Assembly: GCA_963693285.1 (NCBI GenBank)
Contig: OY848919.1
Span: 2,609,827 to 2,673,826, forward strand
DNA length: 64,000 bases
From: Xestospongia muta
Taxonomy: Eukaryota > Porifera > Demospongiae > Haplosclerida > Petrosiidae
Direction of reading: 5' to 3'
How positions within the stretch are numbered: position 1 is the first letter of the stretch; the number at the start of each line of letters is the position of its first letter. Under the pieces are notes generated by a model. It was not told where the DNA came from, searched no databases, and saw nothing but the letters and a program-made list of their open reading frames with translations. The position numbers and the translations under genes were made by a program. Shown in pieces: positions 35,092 to 48,316 of this stretch.

Positions 35092-38000
35092 ATGTCTGAC
35101 AATCCTACAAGATGTACTACTACTCTACCAGTAGATAGTCCTAGACTGTCTAACAGACCTACTGAGTCTGAACTAATGGAACTACTTCAACCGTTAGTAG
35201 AATGGGAAAAATTTGCTATTTTTCTACCAAAGATCTCAGATGCCTTGATAAGAGAGATTGTAAGAGATAAATCATCAACATATCTACAAAAAATGACTCT
35301 CTTTTCAAAATGGCTGAGAGTTGACTCTTATGCTACCTGGGATAAAGTAATTGTTGCCCTGTCAAAAGCTAATGAACACTACCTAGCTTCAAAAGTACAA
35401 GAAAACCTTATTACCACCATACCACCAGTAGACCACTATCAAAGTGAGTGTTTAATAATATCAAGAGATATTTACATAAGTATCTTACTCTTTCATAGAT
35501 ACAAACAGTGAAGATGACACATTATTGGAGACTTGTGATGAAGCAATGAAAGATAACAAACACAATGATGTAAGGACTAAAGAAGAGAACAAAGAAAATA
35601 GTGTCTTAACACAACAAAGTCATATTGCAATTCAGACAACAACTCAAACTTCAAAGAAGATAATACAAATGAGTTCTAAAGATCAAGTTGCAGAAAATTT
35701 AGAAACCCTGCATTTCAAATTCACATCAATCATAGCCAAAGTCAGAAGTCGTTTAGCTGATGCTATTGAAGATGGAACATACAAACTAGTTGATATTGCT
35801 CTGTTTGTTGAGGAATACACTGAAGGAAAAGAACTAACTAACATTGAAAATATTCACAAGTTATTTAATACTATTCAACCACACTATTGCTTCCTTAATT
35901 GTGAACTGATAGAGAAACTAGTGAAACGGTTTCTTTCTGGAGATCTTGTGCAAACTGAATTAGAAGAGTATTCGAGTGAACTTGAAACATTTTCAGAGTC
36001 ATCTCAACTTCAATTTATTAGGACAGCAATTGAAGAAGCACTACTACCAAAACAAGAGGTCACAGAAATATCATGTGAGGTCATCATCAAACTACATGGT
36101 AGATGTGGACAAATGACTTTAAAAAATTTCTATAAACTTATGAATTACTTATTTCCAACAAAGAAACACTTTTTGACCCACATTCACATTGAGCCAGGAT
36201 CAATTTGTATTAGATTACTGGCACCTCAGTCACAATCACAATCTCTCATACTTATGGCAGTTGAGAAAACAGAGTTCATGTATCAAGTTGGTATCTTTGA
36301 GATGATTATCAATGACCAACCCATTATATTGGAAGAAGTTCAACCTGTTACAATTGAACAATCACTGCTTCAAGCAGCTCAAGCTGGTCATAACAATGAT
36401 GTCATAATACTACTGGAGTTAGGAGCCAATGTTGATTACCAGAATGAAGAAGGGAAAACAGCATTAATGTTAGCTACTAATAGTGAACATGAACAAGTTG
36501 TACAGACATTAATATCAGCAGGAGCTAATGTGGATATTCAAGACTATTGTGATAAGACTGCACTGATGATAGCTCTAAATTGTGTCAGTAATAACAGCCA
36601 TTACCAAATCATTGATCTTCTGAAAGAAAATACTGATCCTAATCTTCAAGACCAAGAAGGTTTGACTGCTTTAATGTATGCCAGTCAGAATGGTCATTAC
36701 AAAGTCGTTGAGCTTCTTCTGAAAGAAAATGCCAATCATAATCTTCAAAACCAAGAAGGTGTGACTGCTTTAATGTATGCCAGTCAGAATGATCATTACC
36801 AAGTCATTGAGCTTCTTCTCAAAGAAAATGCTAACCCTAATATTCAATCACAAAAAGGTTGGACTGCATTAATATTAGCCAGTGAGAATGGTCATTACCA
36901 AGTTGTTGAGCTTCTTCTCAAAGAAAATGCTGACCCTAATATTCAAACACAAAAAGGTTGGACTGCATTAATATTAGCCAGTCAGAATGGTCATTACCAA
37001 GTCGTTGAGCTTCTTCTCAAAGAAATTGCCAATCATAATCTTCAAGACCTAAAAGGTTGGACTGCTTTAATGGCTGCCAGTCAGAATGGTCATTACCAAG
37101 TTGTTGAGCTTCTTCTCAAAGAAAATGCCAATCATAATCTTCAAGACCAAGAAGGTCGGACTGCTTTAATGTTTGCCAGTCATAAAGGTCATTACCAAGT
37201 CGTTGAGCTTCTTCTCAAAGAAAATGCCAATCATAATCTTCAAGACCAAGAAGGTCAGACTGCTTTAATGGCTGCCAGTCTCAATGGTCATTACCAAGTT
37301 GTTCAGCTTCTTCTCAAAGAAAATGCCAATCATAATCTTCAAGACCAAGAAGGTTGGACTGCTTTAATGGTTGCCAGTCATAATGGTCATTACCAAGTTG
37401 TCGAGCTTCTTCTCAAAGAAAATGCCAATCATAATCTTCAAAACCAAGAACGTTGGACTGCTTTAATGGTTGCCAGTCAGAATGGTCATTACCAAGTTGT
37501 CAAGCTTCTTCTTAAAGAAAATGCCAATCATAATCTTCAAGACCAAGAAGGTTGGACTGCTTTAATGTTTGCCAGTCATAATGGTCATTACCAAGTTGTC
37601 GAGCTTCTTCTCAAAGAAAATGCCAATCATAATCTTCAAGACCAAGAAGGTAGGACTGCTTTAATGTTTGCCAGTAAGAATGGTCATTACCAAGTCGTTG
37701 AGCTTCTTCTCAAAGAAAATGCTGATCATAATCTTCAAAACCAAAAAGGTTGGACTGCTTTAATGTATGCCAGTCAGAATGGTCATTACCAAGTCGTTGA
37801 GCTTCTTCTCAAAGAAAATGCCAATCATAATCTTCAAAACCAAGAAGGTGCGACTGCTTTAATATATGCCAGTCTCAATGGTCATTACCAAGTCGTTGAG
37901 TTTCTTCTCAAAGAAAATGCCAATCATAATTCTCAAGACCAAAATGGTAGGACTGCTTTAATGTATGCCAGTCATAATGGTCATTACCAAGTTGTCGAGC

Positions 38001-39631
38001 TTCTTCTCAAAGAAAATGCCAATCATAATCTTCAAGACCAAGAAGGTTGGACTGCTTTAATGTATGCCAGTCAGAATGGTCATTACCAAGTCGTTGAGCT
38101 TCTTCTCAAAGAAAATGCCAATCATAATCTTCAAGACCAAGAAGGTTGGACTGCTTTAATGTTTGCCAGTCAGAATGGTCATTACCAAGTCGTTGAGCTT
38201 CTTCTCATAGAAAATGCCAATCATAATCTTCAAGACCAAGAAGGTAGGACTGCTTTAATGTTTGCCAGTCAGAATTGTCATTACCAAGTCGTTGAGCTTC
38301 TTCTCAAAGAAAATACCAACCATAATCTTCAAGACCAAGAAGGTTGGACTGCTTTAATGGCTGCCAGTCTCAATGGTCATTACCAAGTCATTGAGCTTCT
38401 TCTCAAAGAAAATGCCAATCATAATCTTCAAAACCAAGAAGGTGTGACTGCTTTAATGTTAGCCAGTGAGAATGGTCATTACCAAGTTGTCGAGCTTCTT
38501 CTCAAAGAAAATGCCAATCATAATCTTCAAGACCAAGAAGGTTGGACTGCTTTAATGTATGCCAGTCTCAATGGTCATTACCAAGTCATTGAGCTTCTTC
38601 TCAAAGAAAATACCAACCATAATCTTCAAGACCAAGTAGGTTGGACTGCTTTAATGGCTGCCAGTCAGAATGGTCATTACCAAGTTGTTGAGATTCTTCT
38701 CAAAGAAAATACCAACCATAATCTTCAAAACCAAGAAGGTGTGACTGCTTTAATGTATGCCAGTCAGAATGGTCATTACCAAGTCGTTGAGCTTCTTCTC
38801 AAAGAAAATGCCAATCATAATCTTCAAAACCAAGAAGGTGTGACTGCTTTAATGTTAGCCAGTCAGAATGGTCATTACCAAGTTGTCGAGCTTCTTCTCA
38901 AAGAAAATGCCAATCATAATCTTCAAAGCCAAGAAGGTTGGACTGCTTTAATGGCTGCCAGTCTCAATGGTCATTACCAAGTTGTTGAGATTCTTCTCAA
39001 AGAAAATGCTGACCCTAATATTCAATCACAAAAAGGTTGGACTGCTTTAATGCTTGCCAGTAAGAATGGTCATTACCAAGTTGTTGAGCTTCTTCTCAAA
39101 GAAAATGCTGATCCTAATATTCAAACAGAGGAAGGTTGGACAGCATCAACAATTGCTAGTCAAAATGGTCATTTTGAAATAGTTCAGTTATTAGAAAAGT
39201 ACAGTGATCCTAGTAGTAGTTCTTATAAAGAATTAGACCATTCAATAAACCAACCAGTAGAAAGTACCAGCTCAGCTATTTTAATACCTGACCAACAAAC
39301 AGAGGAACCTAACAAACAATTACAAAGTATACAGACAACAACAGAATATGTAGTTGAACAAGATGTCCTTCCACACTCAACTATCCACTCCTCATCTCTG
39401 ATGCAGTCATTCCAATATCGTTTAATAAAATCTATCAAACAACCATTTCATACTTTTAAAGATACTAAGAAGAAAGAACTTAGAAATAACAAATCAACAA
39501 ATTTGAAACAGCCACAACTTCAACAACAACACTCCAAATTGATCCAGCTACCATTATCTATTTCAAGAAGGAAGTTGAAAAAGATACAAAGAAAACATAA
39601 TATAACAACAAAGAATACTTTAAACAAATAA
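35092..39631 (+). CDS. ANK-4: death domain - unnamed domain - ankyrin repeat protein, longest array
   Basis: Exon 1 is 35092-35443 and exon 2 is 35499-39631, with a 55-nt intron, giving 1,494 residues. The last exon-1 base is A rather than the G of the sister genes, so the donor reads AAA|gtgagt, somewhat weaker. The death domain is type A ('WEKFAIFLPKISDALIREIV'). The unnamed domain spans about 170-396, followed by about 28 ankyrin units, nearly all carrying 'NGHYQVVELLLKENANHN'. The basic tail (about 1352-1494) ends 'TTKNTLNK'. Exon 2 repeats differ mostly at one surface position, the residue after 'TALM' (Y, F, A, V or L), and at the first residue of each unit. This is the largest complete member. 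Confidence 0.87.
36650..39120 (+). repeat. 99-bp ankyrin-coding tandem array of ANK-4
   Basis: About 25 head-to-tail 99-bp units, near-identical at the DNA level including third codon positions. That uniformity implies recent unequal exchange or gene conversion rather than selection on protein alone. Confidence 0.88.
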
Positions 39632-40782
39632 TTATTATTTGTTAACATATGTTGTTAATTATGTAATTATGTTAAAACTGTCAATTATATATTCTTTCCA
39701 TCAATACACAAAATATGACTTTTCACATCTTATATGTACTATAGGTTATAAGTTAATTAGAATATTTGCCTTCTGTACTGTTCCCATAATTATAATTAGT
39801 TGTCTTCCACTCATTGTTTCAGTATAGATTTCTGATATGAACCTACAAAGCTGATAAAAGAGTGCTGTCCGAGAATAGGGTATATAAGTATAAAATTGTT
39901 GTTATATATAGTACAACCTCATTCTACAGTCAGTCATCCATTGTTTGCATAATTTTCTCTGGACATAATACAAATTTGATAAAGAACAAACTTTTTAGCA
40001 TTTTTGGAATTATTATAAATTGATATTCACTCATCATGTCTCTTCCATGCATACATATCATAATGACAATTGTATTATATCTCCTCTCAAATTGATCCTT
40101 GTAATTCTACAAGAATAATAAGATCATGATGTGTGTATTTCGTTATAGAAGAGTTTTCTGAGCTGGAATTTGTCCAAGTAATGCAATAAATATAATGGAA
40201 TTGTGATGTGTATAATTCTAAAGTTTCTACACCATATAAACAACTTATTATAATACTGTATTTACTGACTATAAGATTATTTTTGATGGAGTTTCACAAA
40301 CTTATTTGATAAAACTGTAACCATTTGTTACCAACTAATGTTAACTCACTGTATAACTTGCTATAACTAACTGTAACTCACTGTAACTTACTATAACCTA
40401 TTATAACCTTATTATATAATCCACTCTAACCTATTGTAACCTTATTATATAATCCACTCTAACCTATTGTAACTCACCTAACTTAACTATACTATTAGCC
40501 TGATATTATGCAACAAAAATGAAGTTAATAGAAAGTGCAGCACTGATCAAGTGGTATCTCTGTAATCTCTGTAACCACTGTAACCAATTATAACTACATT
40601 GTAGCCAGTTATTAACATTTAATATCCCATTTTAAGCTGGGTCTACTAATGACTGCTAATAGAGGGTGTACAAATACATGATTAGTATTACCATAGAAAT
40701 CAATGGTATATATTTGATATCAGATATTACAGTAAATAATTAAGTATAGTGTACTTTTATTTAGTTAGTTTGGAAACAATAT
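39632..40782. other. Flank type II downstream of ANK-4
   Basis: Matches 21019-22260, with a two-unit version of the 33-bp minisatellite at about 40395-40470. No gene. At about 40782 it switches abruptly to the relic of an ANK 3' end. Confidence 0.55.
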
Positions 40783-40868
40783 AGCTACCATTACCTATTT
40801 CTAGAAAGAAATTGAAAAAGACACAAAGACAACATAATATTAGATCAAAGAATATTGTAAATAAATAA
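40783..40868 (+). pseudogene. Relic of an ANK gene C-terminal tail
   Basis: About 86 nt match the last codons of the ANK genes ('LPLPISRKKLKK', then a diverged 'NIVNK' and stop at 40866-40868). The rest of that gene is deleted. The following sequence is the same as that after ANK-6 (50289 on), so a lost ANK gene once sat here between ANK-4 and ANK-5. Confidence 0.75.
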
Positions 40869-42361
40869 TTATTGTTAATATGTGTTGTTATGTATCAACA
40901 AGTATATTGTTAAAACTGTCTATTATCTACACTTTCCATCAATGCACAAAGATAACTTTATTCACGTCTTGCAATATGTACTACAGGTTATAAGATAAAT
41001 ACAAGATACAACAAAGAGTATTATAAACAAATAATTATATTAATAGGTGTTGTTATATGTTTTTCGAAAGCCACAGTATAATGTTAAAGCTGTCGATTTT
41101 ATCTATTTTCCATCAATACAATGAAAAATGTAATATTATAAAAACTATTGTTTTCATATGAATGTTAAAACTATATGACATTGTGCTGCAATATTGTATA
41201 AAGTGTTTCTAAATAAAACATCATGATATTGATGATAGAACTTGATATTATTTCCTATGCACTTGTAATTGCTATGGACAATGTTAGAAGAATAGATAAA
41301 TTATAATAAAAAACTGACATCAGTTCTATCTTTTGGGTATTTTTATGATGATGTTATGTGTAAATTTGAAATTATTTTATTTTTGTTGTTTTATTGTCTT
41401 TTTTCCTCTTGTCTAATTCTTTTGTCTACAGAGGAGGAGTCTTAAAGTATGTCTGATGTAATGACTGTGTTTCTTATTTTTCTTCCTAATTAATTTAATT
41501 TCTTTTTTTATTTTTGTTTCTCTCTGTTAACTAATGACAGTAGAAAGAAAATTTTGACAATTTAATGAGATGAAGAGAAATGACTAACAATCAATTCAGA
41601 TAAAAGTGAACTATTGTAAACTGAAAAATGTGTGTATATGGATGAATGAAATATATGTATAGAAATATGGACAACCAACTAAGAAAACTGGACACACAGA
41701 AGAGCACAATTTTGTATACGATACAAATGGATATATGTAAAATGACGGATAAAATGGAGGATGTACAAAGAAATGGACCTACATTTACACACACAGTCAG
41801 ACTAGCTAGTGGATTAATGATAATTGGGCAGATACAAATAAGAATGGAAAGTTGGATAAAATTATTGTCTGAAAATGTTAACCGAAAGCAAATAATTGGA
41901 AGGATAATGGAGAGGCAAACAGAAAATAGTAAATGTGTAGATATTAATATAATTATGTAGTCAAAATAGATAATTAAACAAATAGGACACATATTATAGA
42001 GAGAGGTTGATAACATAATGGATGTATTACTCATTGAATGAATGATATTGATAAATGGATGGACAAATGGTACATGAGTAGAGTGATGAACAGACACACA
42101 TAATTTGATAACTAATGAATATACAATAGACAGATTGAGTAATGGTTAAGTGACCTAGTGTTACTTGATATTTGTGCTTAAAATGTGAATCATCTGTGGG
42201 TTCTTGTTGGTGTCATGAAAAACATTTATTTTAATTTTAGTTCTAGTATCATTTATTGTATCTTATCATTTTATATGTGTTTATGTAGTATATCATAATA
42301 TATTGTACAAAGATAACATTTGTTATTTTCTGTTGTTACTAGAATCATTATCACATTCCTA
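40869..42361. other. Flank type III (copy 1)
   Basis: Closely matches 50289-51990. It includes the acceptor-like block (AG at 41430-41431). Overlapping long frames on both strands (41646-41960 plus, 41591-42097 minus) are broken by indels in the sister copy, so I do not call a gene. The site matching the 51659 MITE is empty here, at about 42247-42256. Confidence 0.55.
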
Positions 42362-42591
42362 CACTGTAAAAACTGATTGGTTGATTCAACCAATATATGG
42401 TTATGTATAAGGTTCTATGTAGCAAACTGAATGCAAACATAGTACTGTTTTGATTACTATTGTCCTATGAATTGATTGTTTATCAAATGAAAACCTTCTT
42501 TGAATAAAAATATTTCTAACATTTTATAAACAGTGCATCATTCAGTCTTATAACCACATATTGGCTAAATCAACTAATCAGTTTTACAGTG
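42362..42591. mobile_element. MITE with TA target duplication (Tc1/mariner-like size and TSD)
   Basis: A 230-bp non-coding element with imperfect terminal inverted repeats of about 40 bp: CACTGTAAAAACTGATTGG at the left, and at the right the complement of CACTGTAAAACTGATTAG. TA flanks both ends (42360-42361 and 42592-42593). The sister segment has the uninterrupted site at about 52011 ('acattcccaagtctg'), proving insertion after that duplication. Confidence 0.8.
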
Positions 42592-43724
42592 TAAGTCTGT
42601 TATTATAAGTCTATAATATGCGGCTTGCATTCTCATGACTTGGACCATAGTTTATTGAAATACTTTATATATACTATAACAATATATACAAGTAGGTAGA
42701 AAACGTATGACAGCATTAGCCACAGTAGCAGCAGCAGTGTTTAAATATTCACTATTATTAAATGAAAGGAGATTTGAGCAGTGGTTTAGCAAAACTTATG
42801 CTCATGGAAATAATTACAAAGCATGTGTCTTCTTATATTATTTTTGTAAAAAAGTATGAATAATGATAGTAGTTCCATTAGTTCAGACTCAGTAGGTCTG
42901 TTAGACAGTCTAGGACTATCTACTGGTAGAGTAGTAGTACATCTTGTAGGATTATCAGACGTAGAGATAATAAATCAGTTATTTCACTAGAATTATTTAC
43001 ATTTTGATATTAATAAGCTGTTTCATAGTCAATAGTTATTCACTAATATAATTTAGCACTATAAAGTATGTATACACTACTTAATAATACACATGATCTG
43101 TGAGAGTATTATATTCAGAATTATATAGATCATCTTTGATAATATTATGGATATTTCATTTGGTACACGACAAAGAGGTCAGTACTACGTAGATGGCACA
43201 TATTAGATGAATGTAACAGCTGTCACTTTAGTTATAGTTGTAATAACAGAAGATAGATAAGCATTTGTTGTATAGTGATTGTTTTTCCTCATAATACTAC
43301 AAACTCAAAATTAACAGCAGGACATTCTAATTTTAGAATACTGCGAAGCTATTTATAATGATGACCATATAAGGATATACTAGAATTATTTACATTTTCA
43401 TATTAGTAAGCTGTTTCATAGTCAATAGTTATTTACTAGTTACTTTAATACCATAATATATGTATACACTACTTTTAATATACATGTTATCTGTGAGAGT
43501 ATTATGTTCAGAATTATATGGATCATCTTTGATATATTGAAAATATTATGAATGCTTTATTTGGTACACGACAAAGAGAGTAGTACTATGTAGATGGCCT
43601 ATACTATATGAGTGTGACGGCTGACAGTTTAGTTATAGTTGTAATAACAAAAAGTAGATCAGTATTAGGGGTGTATGTCATTCATTTCTCATAATACTAT
43701 AACACGTAGTTATGATAATGACAA
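42592..43724. other. Spacer upstream of ANK-5 with a duplicated upstream module
   Basis: No gene. A second copy of the ANK upstream module lies at 43322-43374: palindrome remnant, CTATTTATAA (43349-43358) and CArG CCATATAAGG (43365-43374), about 480 bp upstream of the ATG. The region between is itself a tandem copy (for example 'agaattatttacatttt' occurs twice). Confidence 0.5.
42870..42962 (-). pseudogene. Inverted relic of death-domain exon 1 (upstream of ANK-5)
   Basis: Minus-strand copy of the first ~90 nt of exon 1, almost identical to the functional exon ('agatgtactactactctacc', 'agactgtctaacagacctac'), with the start codon changed to ACG. It lies about 890 bp upstream of the ANK-5 ATG in opposite orientation and is much better preserved than the relics near ANK-2, -4 and -8. 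Confidence 0.85.
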
Positions 43725-43789
43725 CCATATATGGTATTCTAATTTTAGAAAACTGTATAAAGGTATTTATTAATGATGACCATATTAGG
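43725..43789 (+). promoter_or_regulatory. MADS-type upstream module of ANK-5
   Basis: Two CArG-consensus boxes of different sequence, CCATATATGG (43725-43734) and CCATATTAGG (43780-43789), flank a slightly damaged palindrome. The MEF2-type site is degenerate here. The changed boxes still satisfy CC(A/T)6GG, which hints at selection. Confidence 0.5.
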
Positions 43790-43849
43790 ATATTTTGAAA
43801 GTGTTTCTGGTTTATCAAGAAGCTAACAGCTGTATTGTGTGTTTCCAGT

Positions 43850-46800
43850 ATGTCTGATAATCCTACAAGATGTACTACTACTCTACCAGTAGATAGTCCT
43901 AGACTGTCTAACAGACCTACTGAGTCTGAACTAATGGAACTAATTGGACCATTAGTAGAGTGGCAAAAATTTGCTATTTTTCTACCAAAGATATCATCTG
44001 CAATGATAAAGAAGATTGAAAATGATCATCCATCAACCGATCTTCGAAAACTGGCTCTCTTCTCAGAATGGCTCAAAGTTGACTCTTATGCTACCTGGGA
44101 TAAAGTAATTGTTGCCCTGTCAAAAGCTAATGAACTCTATCTAGCCTCAAAAGTACAAGAAAACCTTATTACCACCATACCACCAGTAGATCACTATCAA
44201 GGTGAGTGTAGAATATAAATATGACAAGACATGTATGTGAGTACCTTGCCTTGTTACAGATATGCACAGTCAGAATCATGACACATTAATTGAGACTATT
44301 GTGGATGATGATGTGAACACAAAAAAAGAGAGCAAAGAATGTAGTATCTTAACACAACAGAGTTGTATTGCTGTTCAACAAACAGCTTCAATTCCAAAGA
44401 AGGTAATAGAAATGAGTTCTAAGGATCAAGTTGCAGTAAATTTACAAAACCTACATTCCAAATTTACATCAATTATAGCAAAAATCAGAAGCCGTCTAGC
44501 TGAGGCTATTAAAGATGGAACATACAAACTAGTTGATATTGCTCTATTTGTTGAGGAATACACTGAAGGAAAAGGACTAACTAAACTTAAAAATATTCAC
44601 AAGTTATTTAATACTATTCAACCTCACTATTGCTTCCTTAATTGTGAACTGATAGAGGAACTAGTGAAACAGTTTCTTTATGGAAATGTCCTACAAACTG
44701 AATTAGAAGAGTATTTAAGTGAACTTGAAATATTTTCAGAGTCTTCTCAACTACAATATATCAAGACAGCTATTGAAGAAGCACTACTACCAAAACGAGA
44801 GGTCACAAAAATATCATGCGAGGTCATCATCAAACTACATGGTAGATGTGGACAAATGACTTTAAAAATTTTCTATAAACTTATGAATTACTTATTTCCA
44901 ACAAAGAAACACTTTTTGACCCACATTCACATTGAGCCAGGATCAATTTGTGTTAGATTACTGGCACCTCAATCACAATCACAGTCTCTCATACTTATAG
45001 CAGCTGAGAAAACAGAGTTCATGCATCAAGTTGGTATCTTTGAAATGATCATCAATCACCAACCTATTTTAATGAAAGAAGAAGATATAGTTTTCACCTT
45101 TGAACAATCACTACTTCAAGCAGTACAAGCTGGTCATAATAATGATGTCACAATACTACTGGAGTTAGGAGCCAATGTTGATTACCAAAGTGAAGAAGGG
45201 AAAACGGCTTTAATGTTGGCTATTAGTGGTGGACATGAACACATTATACAGACATTAATAGCAGCAGGAATTGATGTCAACATTCAAGATTATTGTGGTA
45301 CCACTGCACTGGTGATTGGTCTAAATTTTCCGAGTTCAAATGGTCATATCCAAGTTGCTAAACTTCTTCTTAAAGAAAATGCTGATCCTAATCTTCAAAC
45401 CCAAGATGGTGAGACTGCTTTAATGGTTGCCAGTCAAAAAAATCATTTTAAAGTCGTTGAGCTTCTTCTAAAAGAAAGAGCCGATCCTAATCTTCAAAAT
45501 CAAGAAGGTTGGACTGCTTTAATGTTTGCCAGTCAGAATGGTCATTACCAAGTTGTTGAGCTTCTTCTTGAAGAAAATGCTGATCCTAATCTTCAAAACC
45601 AAGATGGTGAGAATGCTTTAATGGTTGCCAGTAAAAATGATCATTTTAAAGTCGTTGAGCTTCTTCTAAAAGAAAGAGCTGATCACAATCTTCAAAATCA
45701 AGAAGGTTGGACTGCTTTGATGTTTGCCAGTCAGAATGATCATTACCTAGTTGTTGAGCTTCTTCTTGAAGAAAATGCTGATCCTAATCTTCAAGATCAA
45801 GATGGCTGGACTGCTTTAATATTTGCTAGTCAAAATGGTCATTACCAAATTGTTAAGGTTCTTCTTAAAGAAAAAGCTGATCCTAATCTTCAAAACCAAG
45901 ATGGTGAGACTGCTTTAATGGTTTCCAGTCAAAATGATCATTTTAAAGTCATTGAGCTTTTTCTAAAAGAAAAAGCCAATCCTAATCTTCAAAACCAAGA
46001 TGGTGAGACTGCTTTAATGGTTGCCAGTCAAAATCATCATTTTAAAGTCGTTGAGCTTCTTCTAAAAGAAAAAGCCAATCCTAATCTTCAAAACCAAGAA
46101 GGTGAGACCGCTTTAATGTTTGCCAGTCAAAATAGTCATTACCAAGTTGTTAAGTTTCTTCTTAAAGAAAATGCTGATTCCAACATTCAAACACAAAGAG
46201 GTAGGACTGCTTTAATATTAGCTAGTCAGAATGGTCATTACCAAGTTGTTGAGCTTCTTCTTAAAGAAAATGCTAATTCCAACATTCAAACACAAAGAGG
46301 TGGGACTGCTTTAATGCTTGCCAGTTGGAATGGTCATTGCCAAGTCGTTGAGTTTCTTCTTAAAGAAAATGCAATTCCTAATCTTCAAAACCAAGAAGGT
46401 CGGACTGCTTTAATGTTTGCCAGTCAGAATGGTCATTACCAAGTTATTGAGCTTCTTCTGAAAGAAAACGCTGATCCTCATCTTCAAAACCAAGAAGGTA
46501 TTACTGCTTTAATGTTTGCCAGTGCGAATGGTCATTACCAAGCTGTAGAGCTTCTTCTTAAAGAAAATGCTGATCCTAATCTTCAAAACCAAGAAGGTTG
46601 GACTGCTTTAATGTTTGCCAGTTGGAATGGTTTTTATCAAGTTGTCGAGCGTCTCCTCAAAGAAAATGCCAAGCATAATCTTCAAAACCAAGAAGGTTGG
46701 AATGCTTTAATGTTTGCCAGTCGAAATGGCCATTACCAAGTTATTGAATTTCTTCTCAAAGCAAATGCTAATCCTAATCTTCAAAACCAAGAAGGTTGGA

Positions 46801-47885
46801 CTGCTTTAATTTTCGCCAGTGAGAATGATTGTTACCAAGTTGTTGAGGTTCTTCTCAAAGAAAATGCTGATCCTAATCTTCAAGACCATGAAGGTTGGAC
46901 TGCTTTAATTTTTGCCAGTGAGAATGGTCATTACCAAGTCGTTGAGCTTCTTCTTAAAGAAAATGCTGATCCTAATATTCAAACACAAAAAGGTTGGACT
47001 GCTTTAATATTTGCCAGTGAAAATGGTCATTACCAAGTTGTCAAGCGTCTTCTCAAAGAAGATGCCAATCATAGTCTTCAAGACCAAGAAGGTTGGACTG
47101 CTTTAATGTATGCCAGTCAGAATGGTCATTACCAAGTTGTTGAGCTTCTTCTCAAAGAAAATGCTGATCCTAATATTCAAACACAAAAAGGTTGGACTGC
47201 TTTAATATTTGCCAGTGAAAATGGTCATTACCAAGTTGTTGAGCATCTTCTCAGAGAAAATGCTGATCCTAATCTTCAAGATCGAGAAGGTTGGACTGCT
47301 TTAATGTATGCCAGTCAGAATGGTCATTACCAAGTTGTTGAGCTTCTTCTCAAAGAAAATGCTGATCCTAATCTTCAAACAGAGGAAGAGTGGACAGCAT
47401 CAACAATTGCTAGTCAAAGTGGTCATTTTGAAATAGTTCATTTATTAGAAAAGTACAATGATCCTAGTAGTAGTTCTTATAAAGAATTAGACCATTCAAT
47501 AAACCAACCAGTAGAAAGTACCAGCTCAGCTATTTTAATACCTGACCAACAGACAGAGGAACCTAACAAACAATTACAAAGTGTGCATACAACAACAGAA
47601 TATGTAGTTGAACAAGATGTCCTTCCACACTCAACTATCCACTCCTCATCTCTGATGCAGTCATTCCAATATCGTATAATAAAATCTATCAAACAACCAT
47701 TTCATACTTTTAAAGATACTAAGAAGAAAGAACTTAGAGATAATAAATCAACAAATTTGAAACAGCCACAGCTTCAACCACATCACTCCACATTGATCCA
47801 GCTACCATTACCTATTTCAAGAAATAAGTTGAAAAAGACACAAAGAAAAGATAACATTACAACAAAGAATACTTTAAACAAATAA
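43850..47885 (+). CDS. ANK-5: death domain - unnamed domain - ankyrin repeat protein
   Basis: Exon 1 is 43850-44201 and exon 2 is 44260-47885, with a 58-nt intron, giving 1,325 residues. The death domain is type B (as in ANK-3). The linker is distinctive ('MHSQNHDTLIETIVDDDVNT'). The unnamed domain starts 'MSSKDQVAVNLQNLHSKF'. About 23 ankyrin units follow in two zones: an N-terminal zone of mixed units such as 'ETALMVASQNDHFKVVELL', and a C-terminal zone of the homogenised 'WTALMYASQNGHYQVV' type. The basic tail ends 'TTKNTLNK'. The gradient in repeat divergence suggests recent exchange acts mainly at the 3' end. Confidence 0.87.
45380..47390 (+). repeat. 99-bp ankyrin-coding tandem array of ANK-5
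   Basis: About twenty 99-bp units. The 5' third alternates 'ETALMVAS..DHFKVV' with 'WTALMFAS..GHYQVV', a two-unit higher-order period; the 3' part is more uniform. Confidence 0.82.
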
Positions 47886-48316
47886 TTATTATTGTTAATA
47901 TATGTTGTTATGTTATTATGTTAAAACTGTCAATTATATATTCTTTCCATCAATGCACAAAATATGACTTTTTCACATCTTCTCATATGTACTACAGGTT
48001 ACAAGCTAATTAGAATAGTTGCCTTCTCTTTCCATAATTATAATTAGTTGTCTTCCACTCATTGTTTCAGTATAGATTTCTGATATGAACCTACAAAGCT
48101 GATAAAAGAGTGCTGTCTGAGAATAGTGTATATAAGTATAAAATTGTTGTTATAAGTAGTACAATCTCATTCTACAGTCAGTCATTGTTTGCATAGTTTT
48201 CTCTAAGCGTAACACAAATTTGATGAAGAACAAACTTTTTAGTATTTTTGCTAATTATTATAAATTCATATTCACTGCCTTCTGTTCTTCTTCTATTATA
48301 TAATTAGTTGTCTTCC
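47886..48316. other. Shortened flank type II downstream of ANK-5
   Basis: Begins like the flanks after ANK-2, -4 and -7 but stops at about 48316, where it joins directly into the middle of a death-domain exon. The minisatellite and everything further are deleted. Confidence 0.6.

Noticed and set aside
39223..39438. Minus-strand frames opposite the ANK basic tails (also near 27000, 47480, 49850 and 57100)
   Set aside because: They recur only because the sense tail is conserved; they are antisense shadows.
41591..42097. 168-codon minus-strand and 104-codon plus-strand frames
   Set aside because: Indels in the sister segment (51063-51520) break both frames, and no domain or codon conservation is visible.
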